Assembly (NCBI GenBank): GCA_019739225.1
Contig: JAHHDT010000005.1
Span: forward strand, 930,001 to 994,000
Reading direction: 5' to 3'
Source: Aquamicrobium sp.
GTDB lineage: Bacteria > Pseudomonadota > Alphaproteobacteria > Rhizobiales > Rhizobiaceae
DNA length: 64,000 bases
Shown here: one piece after another, positions 62,630 through 64,000 of the stretch
How the letters are laid out: each line of letters starts with the position of its first letter
Numbering within the stretch: the first letter of the stretch is position 1
The notes under the pieces: generated by a model
Databases searched by the model: none
What the model saw: the letters and a program-made list of their open reading frames with translations, nothing else
What the model was told of the DNA's origin: nothing
Program-made: the position numbers and the translations under genes

Positions 62630-63697
62630 TCAGCCGTAACGGTAGGGCGCGCCGGCCCCGCGCATCGTCTCCTGGTATTTCTTCAGGATTTCGACGACCT
62701 TGGCATTGCGCCCGCCGCCTGCCGCGACCTCGTCCCAGAACTTCATCGCCTCGTCCTCGACCTGCTTCCATTCTTCTTCCGGAATGGTCGTCAGTTCGAG
62801 CTTGCCGCCGGTGGTGCGGTAATGGGCCTCGCCCCACCAGTACCAGTGCTGGCGGTAGTAGTGCGAGGAATCGATGCAGAGCTTGTAGATCGTCTTCAGG
62901 TGCTCGGGCAGCTCTTCCCATTTCTCGGTGTTGACGAAATAGGAGCCCGCCCATGCACCGTTGATGTTGTTGGTCAGGTAGTACTTGTTGATGTCCGCCC
63001 AGCCGACCGTGTAGGTCTCCGTCGCGCCGCACCAGGCAACGCCGTCAAGCTCGCCTGTCTGGATCGCCACCTCGATGTCTTCCCACGGGAGCGTCACGGG
63101 CACGACGCCGAAGCGCTCGAGGAAGCGCCCGCCGGTGGGGAAGGTGAAGACGCGCAGACCCTGCAGGTCGGCCAGCGCCTTGATCGGCTTGGTGGTGACG
63201 AAGTTGCACGGATCCCACGCGCCGGCCGATAGCCAGGTCACGCCGGGTATCTCGGCATAGGCCTCTTCCCAGATTTCCTTGAGACCGTACCACTCCCACA
63301 GCACGGGCACGTCGAGGCCGTAGCGCGAGGCGAAGGGGAAGTAGGCGCCGAAGATCGACACGTCGACCGGCGAGGCCATCGAGTCGTCGTCCGATTGTGC
63401 GGCGTCGATCGTGCCCTGCTGCACGGCGCGGAAGAGTTCTCCCTGCGGCACGAGCTGGTCGGCCGTGTAGAGGTCGATCACCATCTCCCCGTTCGCCGCC
63501 TTGTTGAACGCGTCGATGGACGGCTTGATGACATGCTCGGCAAGCGATGCGCCGGCATAGGTCTGCAGGCGCCAGCGGATTGGCGCCTGAGCCTTCACGT
63601 AAGGGGTTGCAAGCGTCGTGGCGCCCACGGCGCCAGCCGTCGTCACGCCGGCTTTCTTGAGAAAGTCACGCTTGGTGAATATGCGATCGGTGCTCAT
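62630..63697 (-). CDS. TRAP transporter solute-binding protein (DctP family), system 4, Tat-type signal
   Basis: 355 residues. The N-terminus RIFTKRDFLKKAGVTTAGAV is Tat-like, with twin Lys-Arg and a short hydrophobic core ending near VKAQAPIRW. The fold shows WRLQTYAGASLAEHVIKPSI, IDLYTADQLVPQGELFRAVQ and ASRYGLDVPVLWEWYGLKE. This branch includes binders of keto acids and lactate, some as dimers. GGGAGAA precedes the ATG. It follows a dctM gene that leaves the window to the right, an order (permease first) different from systems 1-3. Confidence 0.93.
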   Translation of the reverse strand: MSTDRIFTKRDFLKKAGVTTAGAVGATTLATPYVKAQAPIRWRLQTYAGASLAEHVIKPSIDAFNKAANGEMVIDLYTADQLVPQGELFRAVQQGTIDAAQSDDDSMASPVDVSIFGAYFPFASRYGLDVPVLWEWYGLKEIWEEAYAEIPGVTWLSAGAWDPCNFVTTKPIKALADLQGLRVFTFPTGGRFLERFGVVPVTLPWEDIEVAIQTGELDGVAWCGATETYTVGWADINKYYLTNNINGAWAGSYFVNTEKWEELPEHLKTIYKLCIDSSHYYRQHWYWWGEAHYRTTGGKLELTTIPEEEWKQVEDEAMKFWDEVAAGGGRNAKVVEILKKYQETMRGAGAPYRYG

Positions 63698-63802
63698 TTT
63701 AGTTCTCCCATTGCTGTTGCGGTTCTTGTCGGCCCTCTCGTCGGATCGTTTTCCCCCTTGATTGTGTCGTTGCGCCTCCTTTCGTCTTGCGCCGTTTTCG
63801 GC

Positions 63803-64000
63803 TTACCGGCCCGTGTAGAGACTGGGCAGCCACAACGCGATCTGCGGGAATGCCATGATGAGAACCATGGTCAGGATCATGAGGAAGAAGAACGGCCAGA
63901 TCGACCGGTAGATGTCGCCCAGCGAGATCTCGGGCGGCGCCATGGCGCGCATCAGGAACAGGTTGTAGCCGAAGGGCGGGGTTATGTACGCGATCTGGCA
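63803..64000 (-). CDS. TRAP transporter large permease (DctM), system 4, C-terminal part
   Basis: An open frame enters from the right edge and ends at TAA (63805-63803). The 65 visible residues contain the DctM C-terminal ITPPFGYNLFLMRAMAPPEI and a last hydrophobic segment ending LYTGR. It precedes the system-4 binding-protein gene by 105 bp and is the membrane subunit of the same transporter. The rest of the gene and the small permease are beyond the window. Confidence 0.9.
   Translation of the reverse strand, partial: CQIAYITPPFGYNLFLMRAMAPPEISLGDIYRSIWPFFFLMILTMVLIMAFPQIALWLPSLYTGR

Overview
The window looks like a chromosomal stretch of a GC-rich alphaproteobacterium of the order Hyphomicrobiales, most likely a Phyllobacteriaceae member (Mesorhizobium/Aquamicrobium/Nitratireductor-like). 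This rests on the conserved block murA - DUF2948 - hisD - UPF0262 - low-molecular-weight phosphatase - infA - maf - yacG - tRNA-Phe, and on the density of TRAP/ABC uptake systems with GntR and LacI regulators. Genus level is inference.

Layout. 1-3193: the integrase-proximal end of a prophage or related element (tyrosine integrase, HK97-type portal, one truncated gene), inserted at the 3' end of tRNA-Thr(GGT). 3467-9364: housekeeping block above. 9537-12762: iron-dependent alcohol dehydrogenase and, divergently, a DbpA-type DEAD-box helicase. 13184-19782: FadR-type regulator with a perfect operator, TRAP system 1, RpiB-type isomerase, and a membrane PQQ dehydrogenase whose ribosome-binding site sits in a perfect hairpin. 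19801-26900: LacI regulator divergent from TRAP system 2, a VOC protein, a RuBisCO-like protein and a four-carbon acid sugar kinase; this resembles the 3-oxo-isoapionate branch of D-apiose catabolism but lacks the upstream enzymes. 27205-34257: a giant autotransporter of about 2350 residues with six 99-residue tandem repeats. 34826-45408: an aromatic (tyrosine/homogentisate-type) catabolic operon with a MarR regulator, an M14-family deacylase, and divergently TRAP system 3 plus an acyl-CoA ligase. 45703-48417: large catalase and a YciF-type ferritin-like protein. 48803-54382: AroE-like dehydrogenase divergent from a GntR regulator, an SsuA/NMT1-type ABC importer and an FAD oxidoreductase. 54536-56883: small DNA-binding-like proteins, a lipoprotein and an Lrp regulator. 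56832-62522: polar amino acid-type ABC importer with a saccharopine dehydrogenase-like enzyme, a LacI regulator and two matching LacI operators. 62630-64000: start of TRAP system 4.

Taken together this is a nutrient-scavenging island: four TRAP and two ABC importers, each paired with its own regulator and a short set of catabolic enzymes. Strong hairpins recur immediately after solute-binding-protein genes, which probably sets a higher level of binding protein than of membrane subunits. The best candidates for undescribed biology are the RuBisCO-like/kinase/VOC/TRAP operon, the homogentisate-type operon whose HPPD homologue has Ala in place of a product-determining Phe next to a hydroxyacid dehydrogenase, and the SD-sequestering hairpin before the PQQ dehydrogenase.
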